NCBI GenBank assembly: GCA_015272155.1
Contig: JACYME010000159.1
Location: 1 to 64,000 of the forward strand
Length of the DNA stretch: 64,000 nucleotides
From: Leptolyngbyaceae cyanobacterium T60_A2020_046
Lineage (GTDB): Bacteria; Cyanobacteriota; Cyanobacteriia; Phormidesmidales; Phormidesmidaceae
Reading direction: 5' to 3'
Numbering within the stretch: the first letter of the stretch is position 1; the number at the start of each line of letters is the position of its first letter. The position numbers and the translations under genes are program-made. The notes under the pieces were generated by a model. It was not told the origin of the DNA. It did not search any database and saw nothing but the letters and a program-made list of their open reading frames with translations. Below are positions 54,283 through 63,812 of this stretch, in pieces.

Positions 54283-54316
54283 AAAAAAAATGGGCTGGCT
54301 CTTTGGAAGCCAGCCC
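54283..54316 (-). terminator. Intrinsic terminator of the ycf46-ycf35 transcript
   Basis: Read on the minus strand, a perfect 9-bp stem GGGCTGGCT/AGCCAGCCC (54308-54316 with 54292-54300) with a seven-base loop is followed after one base by eight T residues (54283-54290). It starts 28 bases beyond the ycf35 stop, in the right orientation. This is the clearest terminator in the window. Confidence 0.9.
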
Positions 54317-54343
54317 TCAATCATCTGGGAACGCGTATAAGGT

Positions 54344-54694
54344 CTACTGCAGAACCAACTTGACGTTGGCATTTTGCAGACCAGGACGCTTCACATCGGC
54401 CAGGGTCTTGTTGACCGCATACTTTTGGTTGATGGAGTTAATTAGCTCAGTTTGATTGTGCTTCTTAGCCACACCCCACAGGTCAGCAATGAGATCAAAG
54501 CTGCCATCGCTATTGCGAGACCAGCCCAGATCATACTCACCTTCGAGAACAGCCACAATGTCGGCACGAACGCGCTGGCCGTTGTAACCCCGGACATCCG
54601 CTTCGGTCTTCACCGAAACCCCGAGATCACGCAGAGACTGCTTGAGAACCTCAGCGTCGGTCACTTTCGTGCGCAGAGTGCTGAAGTGAGACAT
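54344..54694 (-). CDS. ycf35: Ycf35 (DUF1257) protein
   Basis: An AGGAGG ribosome binding site (read on the minus strand, 54699-54712) fixes the start at 54694, giving 116 aa; an in-frame extension upstream to 54808 is not supported. The sequence MSHFSTLRTKVTDAEVLKQSL...LGVSV and the later GEYDLGWSRNSDGSFDLIADLWGV are typical of Ycf35, conserved in cyanobacteria and algal plastids, function unknown. It follows ycf46 by 129 bases in the same direction and is closed by an intrinsic terminator. Confidence 0.92.
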   Translation of the reverse strand: MSHFSTLRTKVTDAEVLKQSLRDLGVSVKTEADVRGYNGQRVRADIVAVLEGEYDLGWSRNSDGSFDLIADLWGVAKKHNQTELINSINQKYAVNKTLADVKRPGLQNANVKLVLQ

Positions 54695-54823
54695 AGTGTT
54701 TCCTCCTGAAGAGAACTTGAGAGAGACAACGAGGTTTGAGAGCTCAGAAGACACCAAAGGTGCTCCTGCGTAACTGCTAGCGAAATCGCTAGCCTTCTTC
54801 TTCAGCAAGCCGAAGAAAAAGCC

Positions 54824-56338
54824 TTAAAACTCCATGCGCTGATATTCAGCGACGGAGGCTGCTGCGGGGCGGGCCCGTTGACGTGCCCAATCGCGCAGGG
54901 CCGTCACTTGTTCGTTCATCGTCTTCGACAACGGCATCGTTGCCCGAATCGCAGCAATAATGTCGAGCTGGGTAAATTCTCGGCCTTGGGCAAACGCCTC
55001 ATACATGGCCGAAATCAACCCTTGCTCAATCTCAGCTCCAGAAAAGCCTTCGCAAACCTTGATGAGCTGGTCAAGATCAAAGCGAGAGATATCGCGACGA
55101 CGCTTCTGGAGATGAATTCTGAAAATTTCTTTGCGCTCTTCTTCGTTCGGCAAATCAACGAAGAAGATTTCGTCAAACCGCCCCTTCCGCAAAAACTCAC
55201 TGGGCAGGCGCTCCACCCGATTGGCCGTTGCCATCACAAAGACGGGTGAGGTCTTCTCCTGCATCCAGGTTAAGAAGGTTCCAAAGATACGACTCGAGGT
55301 TCCACCATCGGAATCAGAAGAGCCTGTGCTGCCTGCAAAAGCTTTATCGATTTCATCAATGAAAAGGATTGCGGGGGAAATTGATTCTGCCGTTCGCAAG
55401 GCATTCCTCAAGTTGGCCTCAGAACGCCCAACCATTGAGCCATCATAAACACGACCCAAGTCAAGCCGCAGGAGTGGTAGCCCCCACAGGCGGGAGGTGG
55501 TTTTTGCAATCAGCGACTTTCCACAACCCGGCACCCCAAGAATGAGCATCCCTTTTGGCTGAGGGAGGCCATACTCGCGGGCGCGCTCAGTAAACGCATC
55601 CGATCGCTGCTTTAGCCAATGCTTAAGCTCCTCAAGGCCACCCACCGAGTCGATGGTTTCATCCACCTCCATAAACTCTAGGATGCCGTTGCGACGGATG
55701 AGCTGCTTCTTCTCTGTCAGGACAATATCAACCTCTGATTCGGTGAGCTGACCTGCGGTGACACGGGCTTTGCGGTAAACCTTCTCTGCCTCATCACGTG
55801 TCAGACCAAGGGCAGCCTTTAGCAGCTTCTCGCGAACATCTGTCGTGATTTTAGAAGATTTCGCGCGGTTGAGTTCTTGGGTCAAAACCTGGTCTAGCTC
55901 TGCCATCGTGGGCGGCTGGAAGTCGAGCACAACGACTTCCTTCTCAAGCTCGATGGGGATCTCTTGAACTGGAGACATCAGCACAATTGTCTTTTGTGCG
56001 CCCCGGAAGCTAGAAATTGCGTCGCGCAGGCAGCGGGTGACGGCTGGGGAGTCTCGAAAGGGGTGCAAATCTTTGAAGACGTAGATACCTGGTTCTCGCT
56101 GACGCATGACCCACTCGATGGCAGCTTCTGGGGAGACAGTGCTGTTGTGCTGGGTAACGTTGCGAGGCTGCCCATATTCGACGATACCGTGGGTCATAGT
56201 CCAGGTGTAGAGCCGCCGTTGGGGCTTGAACCGCTGCGCAACGGTGGCGATGGTCTGTTCCGCGCGCTCTTCTTCAAAGGTCACTAAATAGACCAGAGGA
56301 TATTGAGCCTGTATCAAGATATTGAGATCTTCTTTCAT
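54824..56338 (-). CDS. ycf46: Ycf46 AAA+ ATPase
   Basis: A 504-aa AAA protein from ATG 56338. Walker A is LGVPGCGKSLIAKT, Walker B ILFIDEIDKAF, and sensor 1 FVMATANRVERLP is followed by arginine-finger FLRKGRFDEIF. The N-terminal ~220 residues (MKEDLNILIQAQYPLVYLVTFEEERAEQTI) are the Ycf46-specific region. Homologues occur in cyanobacteria and red-algal plastids, and Synechocystis Ycf46 has been linked to photosynthesis and inorganic carbon acquisition. It lies between an RHH/zinc-finger gene (139 bases upstream) and ycf35. Confidence 0.93.
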   Translation of the reverse strand: MKEDLNILIQAQYPLVYLVTFEEERAEQTIATVAQRFKPQRRLYTWTMTHGIVEYGQPRNVTQHNSTVSPEAAIEWVMRQREPGIYVFKDLHPFRDSPAVTRCLRDAISSFRGAQKTIVLMSPVQEIPIELEKEVVVLDFQPPTMAELDQVLTQELNRAKSSKITTDVREKLLKAALGLTRDEAEKVYRKARVTAGQLTESEVDIVLTEKKQLIRRNGILEFMEVDETIDSVGGLEELKHWLKQRSDAFTERAREYGLPQPKGMLILGVPGCGKSLIAKTTSRLWGLPLLRLDLGRVYDGSMVGRSEANLRNALRTAESISPAILFIDEIDKAFAGSTGSSDSDGGTSSRIFGTFLTWMQEKTSPVFVMATANRVERLPSEFLRKGRFDEIFFVDLPNEEERKEIFRIHLQKRRRDISRFDLDQLIKVCEGFSGAEIEQGLISAMYEAFAQGREFTQLDIIAAIRATMPLSKTMNEQVTALRDWARQRARPAAASVAEYQRMEF

Positions 56339-56476
56339 CGTTGCTGCTCCCAATTCAGATCACGGGCTCATGAGAACCGACGAAAATACGGCTTAACAAC
56401 ACTGCCTGTCGAAGCCAGCGGTAGGAAGAACCCTGTCAGGCGACTACCCCTTGAGACAGGGATTTGAAGATACAAG

Positions 56477-56833
56477 CTAACAGGGTACGAGCTCACCTTC
56501 CTCAGGAAGGTTGGAGTCGGGGACAACATCCTGAACATCCATGCTGAGGTCAGCAGATTGCTGAGCGGCAACGATGTCTCTTACGGAAACAAGATCGCCC
56601 TCTCTCACAACCACAGATTCAGAACAGCTTGGACAACGATAAACACGATGGGCATTGCCATAAGCCCCGGAGTGCTCCTCTACCACGTCGGCATGACTGA
56701 GATAGAACTCGATCGCACGCTCTGCGATCGCTGACATGGCCTCACCATCCACTGCGGATCGAATCTTGAGCTGACGGTGCAACTCTTGGGGCATGTAAAG
56801 CGTGACTTTCGTGGCTTTTTGCTGATCTTGCAT
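56477..56833 (-). CDS. Ribbon-helix-helix-like protein with a CxxC motif
   Basis: A 118-aa protein starting at 56833 (MQDQQKATKVTLYMPQEL). The first ~45 residues are a CopG/RHH-like DNA-binding pattern: a beta strand VTLYMP, helix ELHRQLKIRSAVDG and helix EAMSAIAERAIEFYLSHAD. A CPSC motif at 68-71 is too few cysteines for a full zinc ribbon, though the C-terminal cysteine could help. The tail is acidic. It precedes ycf46 in the same direction and may regulate the cluster. An upstream in-frame start to 56941 is unsupported. Confidence 0.75.
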   Translation of the reverse strand: MQDQQKATKVTLYMPQELHRQLKIRSAVDGEAMSAIAERAIEFYLSHADVVEEHSGAYGNAHRVYRCPSCSESVVVREGDLVSVRDIVAAQQSADLSMDVQDVVPDSNLPEEGELVPC

Positions 56834-57224
56834 GTCGCGTTTCAAGTGATGTGACCCGGGTATGAAGAACACCGTAGCGAGTCCACTTGGGACTGTCAAG
56901 CCGGCATGGCGGCATGCCGCCTTTTTATTTACATTTCGCAATGTTTGCGCCGGGCAGATCCGCGATCGCGCTCAACAATGCGGGGATTCTTCAGTGTTTC
57001 AGGGCGAGGCTGCGTCGGCAAGGTTTTGATTAAGGAGCTTAACTCTGCGTTAAGTTTTCTGGCGGTGGGATCGGGGCTTAGATCCTGGGAAAGCTAAAAT
57101 CAATCCGGGAAAATACGGATCTCTAAGGTCTTTAAGGCGCGATCGCGCCTTCTTGGGTGAGTCTGCCACCGTGTGTCAAAAGGTTTCCGTTTGCTTGCCC
57201 TAATCGCTGGCATTTGCCGTACTC
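56834..57224. other. Divergent intergenic region
   Basis: 391 bases between the RHH gene and the TPR gene. There is a GCCGGCATGGCGGCATGCCG-type GC-rich inverted structure near 56901-56920. I see no tRNA or convincing small gene. It should contain the promoter for the ycf46 cluster. Confidence 0.35.
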
Positions 57225-57749
57225 ATGAAGAAGAACGCCGTCGCGAAAGGTCTGGTACCCGACTGTGGGGAATCAGCGACAGATGACATCCTTTACATTG
57301 TGCAGTTGTTGCAAAGCCACCGCTATCGCGAGGCAGAAGCCGCAGCAGCTCAAGCGTTAGCGCATCACCCAACAGGGAATCATCATGCGCTTCTACATTC
57401 CTTGAAAGGTCAGGCATTAGCCAATCAGTCCGCCTTTGAGGAAGCGCTGGCCTGTTTTCAGGTGGGGAAGCCCTGTGACATTGGCGCGGTCGAGTCTTGC
57501 GTGATGGAAGCGGTTTGCTGGTTGCATTTGGAGTGCCCTGAAGCCGCGCTGGAATGTTGCGATCGCGCCTTGGCCTGTCATCCCGACTATGCCCAGGGCT
57601 GGCTGTTTCGTGGGGTGGCGCTGCATCGGCTGGGGCGATATCGCGAAGCGTATCAGTGCTATCAACAGTCTGCACCGGAGGATTCGCCACCGAGATCGCT
57701 GCTCCAACGCATTCAGCACTGGTGGCAAGGGCGATCGTCCCAGGCGTAA
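57225..57749 (+). CDS. Small TPR-repeat protein
   Basis: A 174-aa protein with about three tetratricopeptide-like units (LQSHRYREAEAAAAQALAHHP, NQSAFEEALACFQVGKP, HLECPEAALECCDRALACHP, HRLGRYREAYQCYQQSAPE). TPR proteins mediate protein contacts; the partner is unknown. The protein is cysteine-rich for a TPR (nine Cys). It lies 74 bases upstream of recQ in the same direction, but no functional link is evident. Confidence 0.8.
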   Translation: MKKNAVAKGLVPDCGESATDDILYIVQLLQSHRYREAEAAAAQALAHHPTGNHHALLHSLKGQALANQSAFEEALACFQVGKPCDIGAVESCVMEAVCWLHLECPEAALECCDRALACHPDYAQGWLFRGVALHRLGRYREAYQCYQQSAPEDSPPRSLLQRIQHWWQGRSSQA

Positions 57750-57823
57750 ACTCGGCTTTTAAAACTCACCCAAGGGCGAAGCCTGTCGTTACACTAGCCA
57801 CGGGCGATCGCGCATCGGGCGAC

Positions 57824-59473
57824 ATGATATCAGCGACTTCTTCAGCATTCCCCTCCCTTGAATCGGCACTCAAACACTTCTTTGGTTACGACCAGTTTCG
57901 CTTTCATCAGCGGGCCGCGATAGAAGCCGTCCTAAAGCAGCACGACGCCCTCGTGGTGATGCCCACCGGTGGGGGGAAGTCCCTGTGTTACCAGCTTCCA
58001 GCACTGTTGCGTTTGGGTGTCACCATTGTGGTGTCACCGCTGATTGCGCTCATGCAAGACCAGGTCGATGCCCTCAGTAACAACGGCATTACCGCCACCT
58101 ACCTCAATAGCAGCCTGGATGTTTTGGAGGTGCGATCGCGGGAATATGACCTGATGAAAGGCGACATCAAACTCCTCTACGTCGCCCCAGAGCGGTTACT
58201 CAGCGAAGGATTTTGGCCCTTCCTGACTCGGCTGCATCAGCAGGTCGGCATCGCCGGATTTGCCATCGACGAAGCCCACTGTGTGTCGGAATGGGGGCAC
58301 GACTTTCGCCCCGAATATCGGCAACTCCATCGGCTGCGGGCAGCCTTTCCCACCGTGCCCATGTTGGCGCTCACCGCCACTGCCACCGAGCGCGTGCGCC
58401 AAGACATCGTGCAGCAGCTCCGACTCCAGAATGCGGCCCAGTTTGTGGCCAGCTTCAATCGGCCCAATCTTTACTACGAGGTGCGGCCCAAGGAGCGCAC
58501 CGTCTATCGCGACCTGCTCCAACAAATTCGCACCGTTTCTAGGCCGGGGATCATCTACTGCCTCAGCCGCAAACGGGTCGATGAGCTCGCCCTGCGGCTT
58601 CAGCAAGATGGCATTGCCGCCCTGCCTTACCACGCGGGCCTATCGGACACGGTGCGCAGCGAAAACCAGCGCCGCTTCATTCGCGACGATGTGCGCCTGA
58701 TTGTGGCGACGATCGCCTTTGGGATGGGCATCAACAAGCCCGACGTGCGCGTCGTCATTCACTATGACCTGCCGCGCACCCTCGAAAGCTACTATCAAGA
58801 GTCGGGCCGGGCCGGGCGCGATGGCGAACCCGCCCACTGCACGGTCTATTTCGGCTATGCTGACGTGGCGATCGTGAATTACCTGATTGATCAAAAACCC
58901 GACGAGCAGGAAAAAAATATTGCCCGTCAACAGTTGCGCCAGGTGATTGACTACGCCGAAAGTACAGTGTGTCGGCGGCAAATTCAGCTCAGTTATTTTG
59001 GCGAAACGCTGTCCGTCGCGTGCGATCGCTGCGACAATTGCCGCCATCCTCGCCCCGTAGAAGATTGGACGATTGAAGCGCAAAAGTTTCTGTCCTGCGT
59101 GGCGCGCTGCCGGGAGCGTTTTGGCATGACGCACATCATCGACGTGCTGCGTGGGTCGCAAAAAAAGCGCATCCTCGACCTCGGTCACGATCGCCTCTCG
59201 ACCTATGGCATTGGCAAAGATCGCAGCGCTGAAGAGTGGAAAGTGCTAGGGCGATCGCTGCTGCACCAAGGCTTAGTAGACGAAACGACCGATGGCTTCC
59301 CGGTGCTACGCCTCAATGCCCAGAGCTGGCAAGTGCTGCGCAAACAGATTTCCGTCCAGGTTGCCCTGCCGGATTCCCTATCTGGGACGGGTAACCGAAC
59401 CGAGGCCACGGTAACGGAGGGCAGCGGACTGCGTCGATCGCCTCAAGGCCCTGCGGAAGCGCCTCGCCGATGA
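57824..59473 (+). CDS. recQ: RecQ-type DNA helicase, N-terminal part (frameshifted)
   Basis: The start at 57824 gives 549 codons to an early stop. Helicase motifs are all present: PTGGGKSLCYQLPALL (Walker A), DEAHCVSEWGHDFRPEY (DEAH box), TATATERVRQDI and the motif VI region YYQESGRAGRDGEPA. The zinc site is formed by cysteines in TVCRRQIQ and ACDRCDNCRHP, and a winged-helix region follows. The frame ends in EGSGLRRSPQGPAEAPRR, which is out of frame with the HRDC domain that should follow. That domain is intact in the +1 frame from 59427. RecQ unwinds recombination and replication intermediates. Confidence 0.9.
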   Translation: MISATSSAFPSLESALKHFFGYDQFRFHQRAAIEAVLKQHDALVVMPTGGGKSLCYQLPALLRLGVTIVVSPLIALMQDQVDALSNNGITATYLNSSLDVLEVRSREYDLMKGDIKLLYVAPERLLSEGFWPFLTRLHQQVGIAGFAIDEAHCVSEWGHDFRPEYRQLHRLRAAFPTVPMLALTATATERVRQDIVQQLRLQNAAQFVASFNRPNLYYEVRPKERTVYRDLLQQIRTVSRPGIIYCLSRKRVDELALRLQQDGIAALPYHAGLSDTVRSENQRRFIRDDVRLIVATIAFGMGINKPDVRVVIHYDLPRTLESYYQESGRAGRDGEPAHCTVYFGYADVAIVNYLIDQKPDEQEKNIARQQLRQVIDYAESTVCRRQIQLSYFGETLSVACDRCDNCRHPRPVEDWTIEAQKFLSCVARCRERFGMTHIIDVLRGSQKKRILDLGHDRLSTYGIGKDRSAEEWKVLGRSLLHQGLVDETTDGFPVLRLNAQSWQVLRKQISVQVALPDSLSGTGNRTEATVTEGSGLRRSPQGPAEAPRR

Positions 59474-60050
59474 CCAAGGCGTGCCGCCCTACATCGTGTT
59501 TACAGAAACGAGCCTGCGTCAGATGGCTCAACGGATGCCGCGATCGCGCTCCGCCTTTGAACGCATCTCTGGCGTAGGGAGTCGCAAACTGGAACAGTAC
59601 GGCGATCGCTTTGTGGCAGAAATCGTCGCCTTTTGTGACGAAAACGGCATCTCAGACAGCGGAGAAACGAACTCGGCTGAGCGCGCTCGCGGTTTACCTC
59701 CTGGCGGCAGCACCCACGCCGTCACCCTACAACTGCACCAGGCAGGTCATACCCCGTCCGAAATTGCTACGCTGCGCAACCTGCGCAAAACCACCATCAT
59801 CCGCCACCTATCAGAGCTGATTAAAGCGGGGGAAGCGGTCGATTTGGATGGCTTGGTGCCCCGCGATCGCCAGCAACAGATTTGGGGCGCGATCGAAAAA
59901 GCTGGATGTGGTCGCCTGGGTGAAATCAGCGCTTTCCTGGATGATTCCTACACCTACGACGAAATTCGCCTCGTGCGCGGAGCCTACCAGCGCCAAAATC
60001 CCCAAGGGATGCGCGTCAAGGCAATCCGTGAACCATCAGCCGACCCGTAA
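59427..60050 (+). CDS. recQ: RecQ C-terminal part: HRDC plus helix-turn-helix, in the +1 frame
   Basis: This frame reads DCVDRLKALRKRLADDQGV and PPYIVFTETSLRQMAQRMP, the HRDC domain (FERISGVGSRKLEQYGDRF near its end). It then runs through a ~100-residue helix-turn-helix region (LQLHQAGHTPSEIATLRNL, HLSELIKAGEAVD) of the kind found at the C-termini of some RecQ proteins. The indel must lie between about 59405 and 59435. No start codon or ribosome binding site supports separate translation. Either the gene is broken, the sequence has an error, or the two parts are joined by frameshifting. Confidence 0.8.
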   Translation, partial: DCVDRLKALRKRLADDQGVPPYIVFTETSLRQMAQRMPRSRSAFERISGVGSRKLEQYGDRFVAEIVAFCDENGISDSGETNSAERARGLPPGGSTHAVTLQLHQAGHTPSEIATLRNLRKTTIIRHLSELIKAGEAVDLDGLVPRDRQQQIWGAIEKAGCGRLGEISAFLDDSYTYDEIRLVRGAYQRQNPQGMRVKAIREPSADP

Positions 60051-60099
60051 ACCCCATCGACCAGTCATCATCACGCTGACAGAACCCGACTCAGACTTT

Positions 60100-60133
60100 A
60101 GTGATGATGCAAAAACAGTGATGATGCAAAAAC
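60100..60133. repeat. Exact 17-bp tandem duplication after recQ
   Basis: AGTGATGATGCAAAAAC occurs twice in a row (60100-60116 and 60117-60133) in the 284-base spacer between recQ and rhlE. It looks like a recent slippage product. The rest of the spacer contains no gene I can support. Confidence 0.85.
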
Positions 60134-60334
60134 GCGAGGCTGCAATGCTGCAACCCCGCGCTTCGGTCATTTTGTGGTGCCCAGACTCACCCATCCAAGC
60201 CAGGGGAGCGAGTGAGTTTCCCTGCCTCTGGGAAAAGGATAAGTGCAAAGGGCTTATCCCACAGTTCCCTCAGCATCCTTGCGGAAGACAGTCCTAGCGC
60301 TCTCGCCAAGAAACCAGGACTGTGTCCTGACGCT

Positions 60335-61654
60335 CTAGCGACGCGCTTCCGACCGCTTCACCGGTAGGGGCATCTTGCTGCCACTCGCACCTCGGGCACT
60401 GCTGCCACCCCGGCTAGGGCGACGGCTATTCGTACGGGGAGCATCGAAGCGATCGCGGCGCGATGCCCGGCGTGGCCCCTTACGGTGGGAAAAGCCCGGA
60501 ATCGGTTCCGGCGCGATCGCGGGATCGGGCTCGTAACCAGGCACCACATCGCGGGGAATGTCTTGCTTCAGCAGGCGCTCAATATTGCGCAGCAGATGTT
60601 GCTCATCCACGCTCACAAGAGACACCGCTTCTCCTTCGCTGCCCGCCCGCCCAGTACGGCCAATGCGGTGGACGTAGTCCTCGGGCACGTTGGGGAGGTC
60701 AAAGTTCACGACGTGGGGGAGTTCATCGATATCAAGGCCACGAGCTGCCACATCTGTGGCCACCAGCACACGCACTGAGCCCCGCTTAAAGGCTGACAGG
60801 GCACGGCTACGAGCACCCTGGCTTTTATCGCCGTGGATCGTCGCGGTGCTAAGTCCATCCTTCTGTAACTGTTCAGCGAGGCGATTTGCACCGTGCTTGG
60901 TGCGAGTAAACACCAGCACTCGTTTCCAGTTGCGATGGCCAATGATGAAGGACAATAGCTCCCGCTTGCGATGGCGATCAACAGGGTGGACGAGCTGCGT
61001 CACATTTTCAGAGGCGGTATTGCTACGCGCCACTTCAATGACTTCAGGATTTTGCAGCAAATCGTCGGCAAGGGCTTTAATCTGCCGGGAGAAGGTCGCC
61101 GAGAACAGCAAGGTCTGGCGATTTGCGGGCATGAGGTCGATGATTTTGCGAATGTCGTGGATGAAGCCCATATCTAACATGCGATCGGCCTCATCGAGCA
61201 CCAACATTTCAACGCTTGACAGGTCAACGGTGCCTTGCCCAACGTGGTCGAGCAGGCGGCCCGGCGTCGCAACCAAGATATCAACGCCGCGACGCAGTTT
61301 CGCAATTTGGGGGCCAATTTTGACGCCACCATATACCACCGCAGTCCGCAGGGGCAGATATTTGCCGTAGGTTGAGACGCTATCGCTCACCTGGGCCGCG
61401 AGTTCGCGGGTGGGGGTCAAAATCAGGGCGCGAACCTTACGTGTCTTGTCTCGGGATCCGGTGCTGAGGTTGTGCAGAATCGGGAGCGTAAAGGCCGCAG
61501 TCTTGCCCGTGCCGGTTTGGGCGCTGGCGAGCAAATCACGACCGCTGAGCACGGTTGGGATCGCTTGGGCTTGAATGGGGGTGGGAGACTCGTAACCTTC
61601 GTCGGAAATAGCCCGCAGCAGTTTAGCAGACAGGCCAAGGGTGTCGAATGACAT
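60335..61654 (-). CDS. rhlE: DEAD-box RNA helicase, RhlE type
   Basis: The start at 61654 ([20 protein letters not shown]) gives 439 aa and matches RhlE closely; 37 upstream codons have no support. The motifs are Q motif [23 protein letters not shown] (Walker A), [21 protein letters not shown] (DEAD), FSATF (SAT) and [13 protein letters not shown]. The C-terminal ~70 residues are basic and rich in Arg, Ser and Gly ([12 protein letters not shown]), an RNA-binding extension. DEAD-box proteins remodel structured RNA, often at low temperature, as with CrhR in Synechocystis, which this may resemble in role. Confidence 0.95.
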   Translation of the reverse strand: MSFDTLGLSAKLLRAISDEGYESPTPIQAQAIPTVLSGRDLLASAQTGTGKTAAFTLPILHNLSTGSRDKTRKVRALILTPTRELAAQVSDSVSTYGKYLPLRTAVVYGGVKIGPQIAKLRRGVDILVATPGRLLDHVGQGTVDLSSVEMLVLDEADRMLDMGFIHDIRKIIDLMPANRQTLLFSATFSRQIKALADDLLQNPEVIEVARSNTASENVTQLVHPVDRHRKRELLSFIIGHRNWKRVLVFTRTKHGANRLAEQLQKDGLSTATIHGDKSQGARSRALSAFKRGSVRVLVATDVAARGLDIDELPHVVNFDLPNVPEDYVHRIGRTGRAGSEGEAVSLVSVDEQHLLRNIERLLKQDIPRDVVPGYEPDPAIAPEPIPGFSHRKGPRRASRRDRFDAPRTNSRRPSRGGSSARGASGSKMPLPVKRSEARR

Positions 61655-61895
61655 AAAAATGCGTTGTCTCTTGAATCGCCTACCCCAAAATTCACGCTTT
61701 GGGTCCAGTCTAGACGGGTGACGTGTGATGATCCGAAAGGATGCCGGGTGCAGACCAGAATGCACAGGTCTACTATCTTAACAGGTCTTAACGTTATTGG
61801 CTGCGATCGCTACTTCAAGTTGTAAAAAGTTTCCGCCGCGATCGCTGCGTCCTCATTCATCAGCCCGCTTCAGGCGATTCAACCTGCGGCTCAGA

Positions 61896-63575
61896 TCAAC
61901 CGCCAGGAGGAGATTTGAAGTCAACGTGGGCCGGAATCACAATTCCCGCTGCGTCTAGCGCCACCTTGAGTCGTCGCCGATATTCCCGAGCGACTTCCCA
62001 TTGTTTGAGGGGCTGGGTTTTAATCCACACGCGAATGGTCAGCCCGCGTTCGTCAAAGTCTTCAACGCCTAGCACTTCAGGCTCCTTGAGCATGGCTGCC
62101 GACCAGCGATCGCTGGCCTGCATCGCCTTTCCTGTCGCCTCAATCAGGCCCAAAACCTGATCCACATCGGTGTGATAGCTGATTGGGATATGGACATCCG
62201 CCTGGGCCCAGTGGCTGGAGTGGTTGGCGATGACGCCAATTTCACTGTTGGGGATCGTCACCAGACGCCCCTCCTCATCGCGAATTTGCGTAATGCGCAG
62301 GTTGATGTTTTCTACCAAGCCGCGAATACCGTGAACAGTAATCACATCCCCCACGGCGTACTGGTCTTCGAGAATGATGAAAAAGCCGTTGATGGCGTCT
62401 TTGATCAAGCTCTGGGCGGGGAGAGACAATGCCACGCCGATAATGCCTGCGCCTGCGAGCAGGGGAGCGATGTTGATCCCGATCGCCATCAGCGCGACGA
62501 GGCCACCTATCGCCACCCACAGCAGCGTGACGATGCCACGACTAACCCGCGAAATGGTTTTGACGCGCAACTGCATCCGGCGGTTGACTTCGGGGGTAAT
62601 TTCGTAGCGGCTGGCGAGGACGGCGGCAAGTTTATTGATCAGCGCAAAGCTGAGGCGAATGAGCAGGTACACGGCGAGACTCACCACCACGAGCCGCAGG
62701 GGAATGCCTAACCCCTCGACAACGCGCACCTGGAGAATGCGGGTGTGGGGAAAGAGGCCGGCAATCGCGAGTCCGCCACTGGCCCAGAGCCCGACTTGAA
62801 GAAGTTGGGAAAAGCGTAGTTGCGCTTCGGTGAGATTCCAGCGCTGGCGTTCATCCAGCACATTTTGCAGGGATTGCGATCGCCCCCGCAACAGATCCTG
62901 GAGTTCGGCTTTGGTGCGTCGTAGCGATCGCGCCCACCGCTCCAGTCCCCAACTGATGCCCAGCACCACGGCTAGGATGCCGCCACCCAAACCGCCTCGG
63001 CGGATCAGATAGGTGGGTTGACGTTCAAAGCGCGATCGCTGCAACGTCTCCTGAATCTGCTCTTGCAGGCCAATGGCAGCGGTTTCGACATCTACCCCGC
63101 GCAGTTCCGCATCAAAGCGGGTAACGCTCATCAGGCGGGTGGCATTGGCGGGCAGGGTATCTATCCCTGGCGGCACAATGCCCCCATAGAGTTCTGGCGA
63201 TCGCCGGGTGGTTTCGGTCGGGGGCGATTCGGTCGTCGTAGGGTCAGCTTCTGACGGTTGCCGGATTTCAATCAGCAGGGTGTCACTGGTGGCGGGCACG
63301 TAGCGATCGCGCACCTCTGCCAGGGTGGTTTCAATGGCTCGCACGCGCCGCCACAGATCAGACCGGGGCGCTGCCACCCGAAAGGCGCAGTAGCCATCCA
63401 ACCGGACGCAGGCCGCCTGGACGGGATCTTCGTCGCTGGAGGCCGATTGCGACGGGCTGGGTAGGGCCAGGTCTAGAACGGACTGAGCCCGTGTGGGGAC
63501 GGCTTGGAGCGCGACCCAGAGCGTCAGGATGCCGATGAAGATGAACCGCAGTCGCGATCGCCCCAGATGCCCCAT
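61896..63575 (-). CDS. MscS-family mechanosensitive ion channel (second of two)
   Basis: A 559-aa paralogue of the channel at 9918-11711. An N-terminal signal-like segment (FIFIGILTLWVALQAVPTRA) leads into a periplasmic region of about 150 residues containing FDAELRGVDVETAAIGLQEQ. Three or more membrane helices follow, then the pore helix GAGIIGVALSLPAQSLIKDAI and the beta domain EDQYAVGDVITVHGIRGLVE. The C-terminal IWIKTQPLKQWEVAREYRRR is shared almost word for word with the first paralogue. It probably responds to osmotic downshock. Confidence 0.92.
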   Translation of the reverse strand: MGHLGRSRLRFIFIGILTLWVALQAVPTRAQSVLDLALPSPSQSASSDEDPVQAACVRLDGYCAFRVAAPRSDLWRRVRAIETTLAEVRDRYVPATSDTLLIEIRQPSEADPTTTESPPTETTRRSPELYGGIVPPGIDTLPANATRLMSVTRFDAELRGVDVETAAIGLQEQIQETLQRSRFERQPTYLIRRGGLGGGILAVVLGISWGLERWARSLRRTKAELQDLLRGRSQSLQNVLDERQRWNLTEAQLRFSQLLQVGLWASGGLAIAGLFPHTRILQVRVVEGLGIPLRLVVVSLAVYLLIRLSFALINKLAAVLASRYEITPEVNRRMQLRVKTISRVSRGIVTLLWVAIGGLVALMAIGINIAPLLAGAGIIGVALSLPAQSLIKDAINGFFIILEDQYAVGDVITVHGIRGLVENINLRITQIRDEEGRLVTIPNSEIGVIANHSSHWAQADVHIPISYHTDVDQVLGLIEATGKAMQASDRWSAAMLKEPEVLGVEDFDERGLTIRVWIKTQPLKQWEVAREYRRRLKVALDAAGIVIPAHVDFKSPPGG

Positions 63576-63812
63576 CTCTCACGCCTCCCCTGATGTGGAC
63601 TCGCCCAAATCATCAACTCACACCCCCTAGCCAGACCTTGATGATACGTAGGGATCAGCCCAGGTTCCAAGTTCTGCTGACGGTAGTTCCTGCGGTTCTC
63701 AAGGGTAGCAGTGAGTACATTCTCGTCCACCTTCACGGCACCTAGCCATCCCGTCTGCTCCACAGCCGCGACCGTGATGAGAGAATATTCACCAACAGCG
63801 ATGGGTGGTGTG

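Noticed and set aside
56901-56940. GC-rich inverted sequence near the RHH gene considered as a terminator
   Set aside because: It lies upstream of the gene rather than downstream, and no T-run follows on either strand.
57554-57823. Upstream extension of recQ through the TPR gene
   Set aside because: The extension overlaps a well-supported TPR gene in another frame; the RecQ fold begins only after the ATG at 57824.
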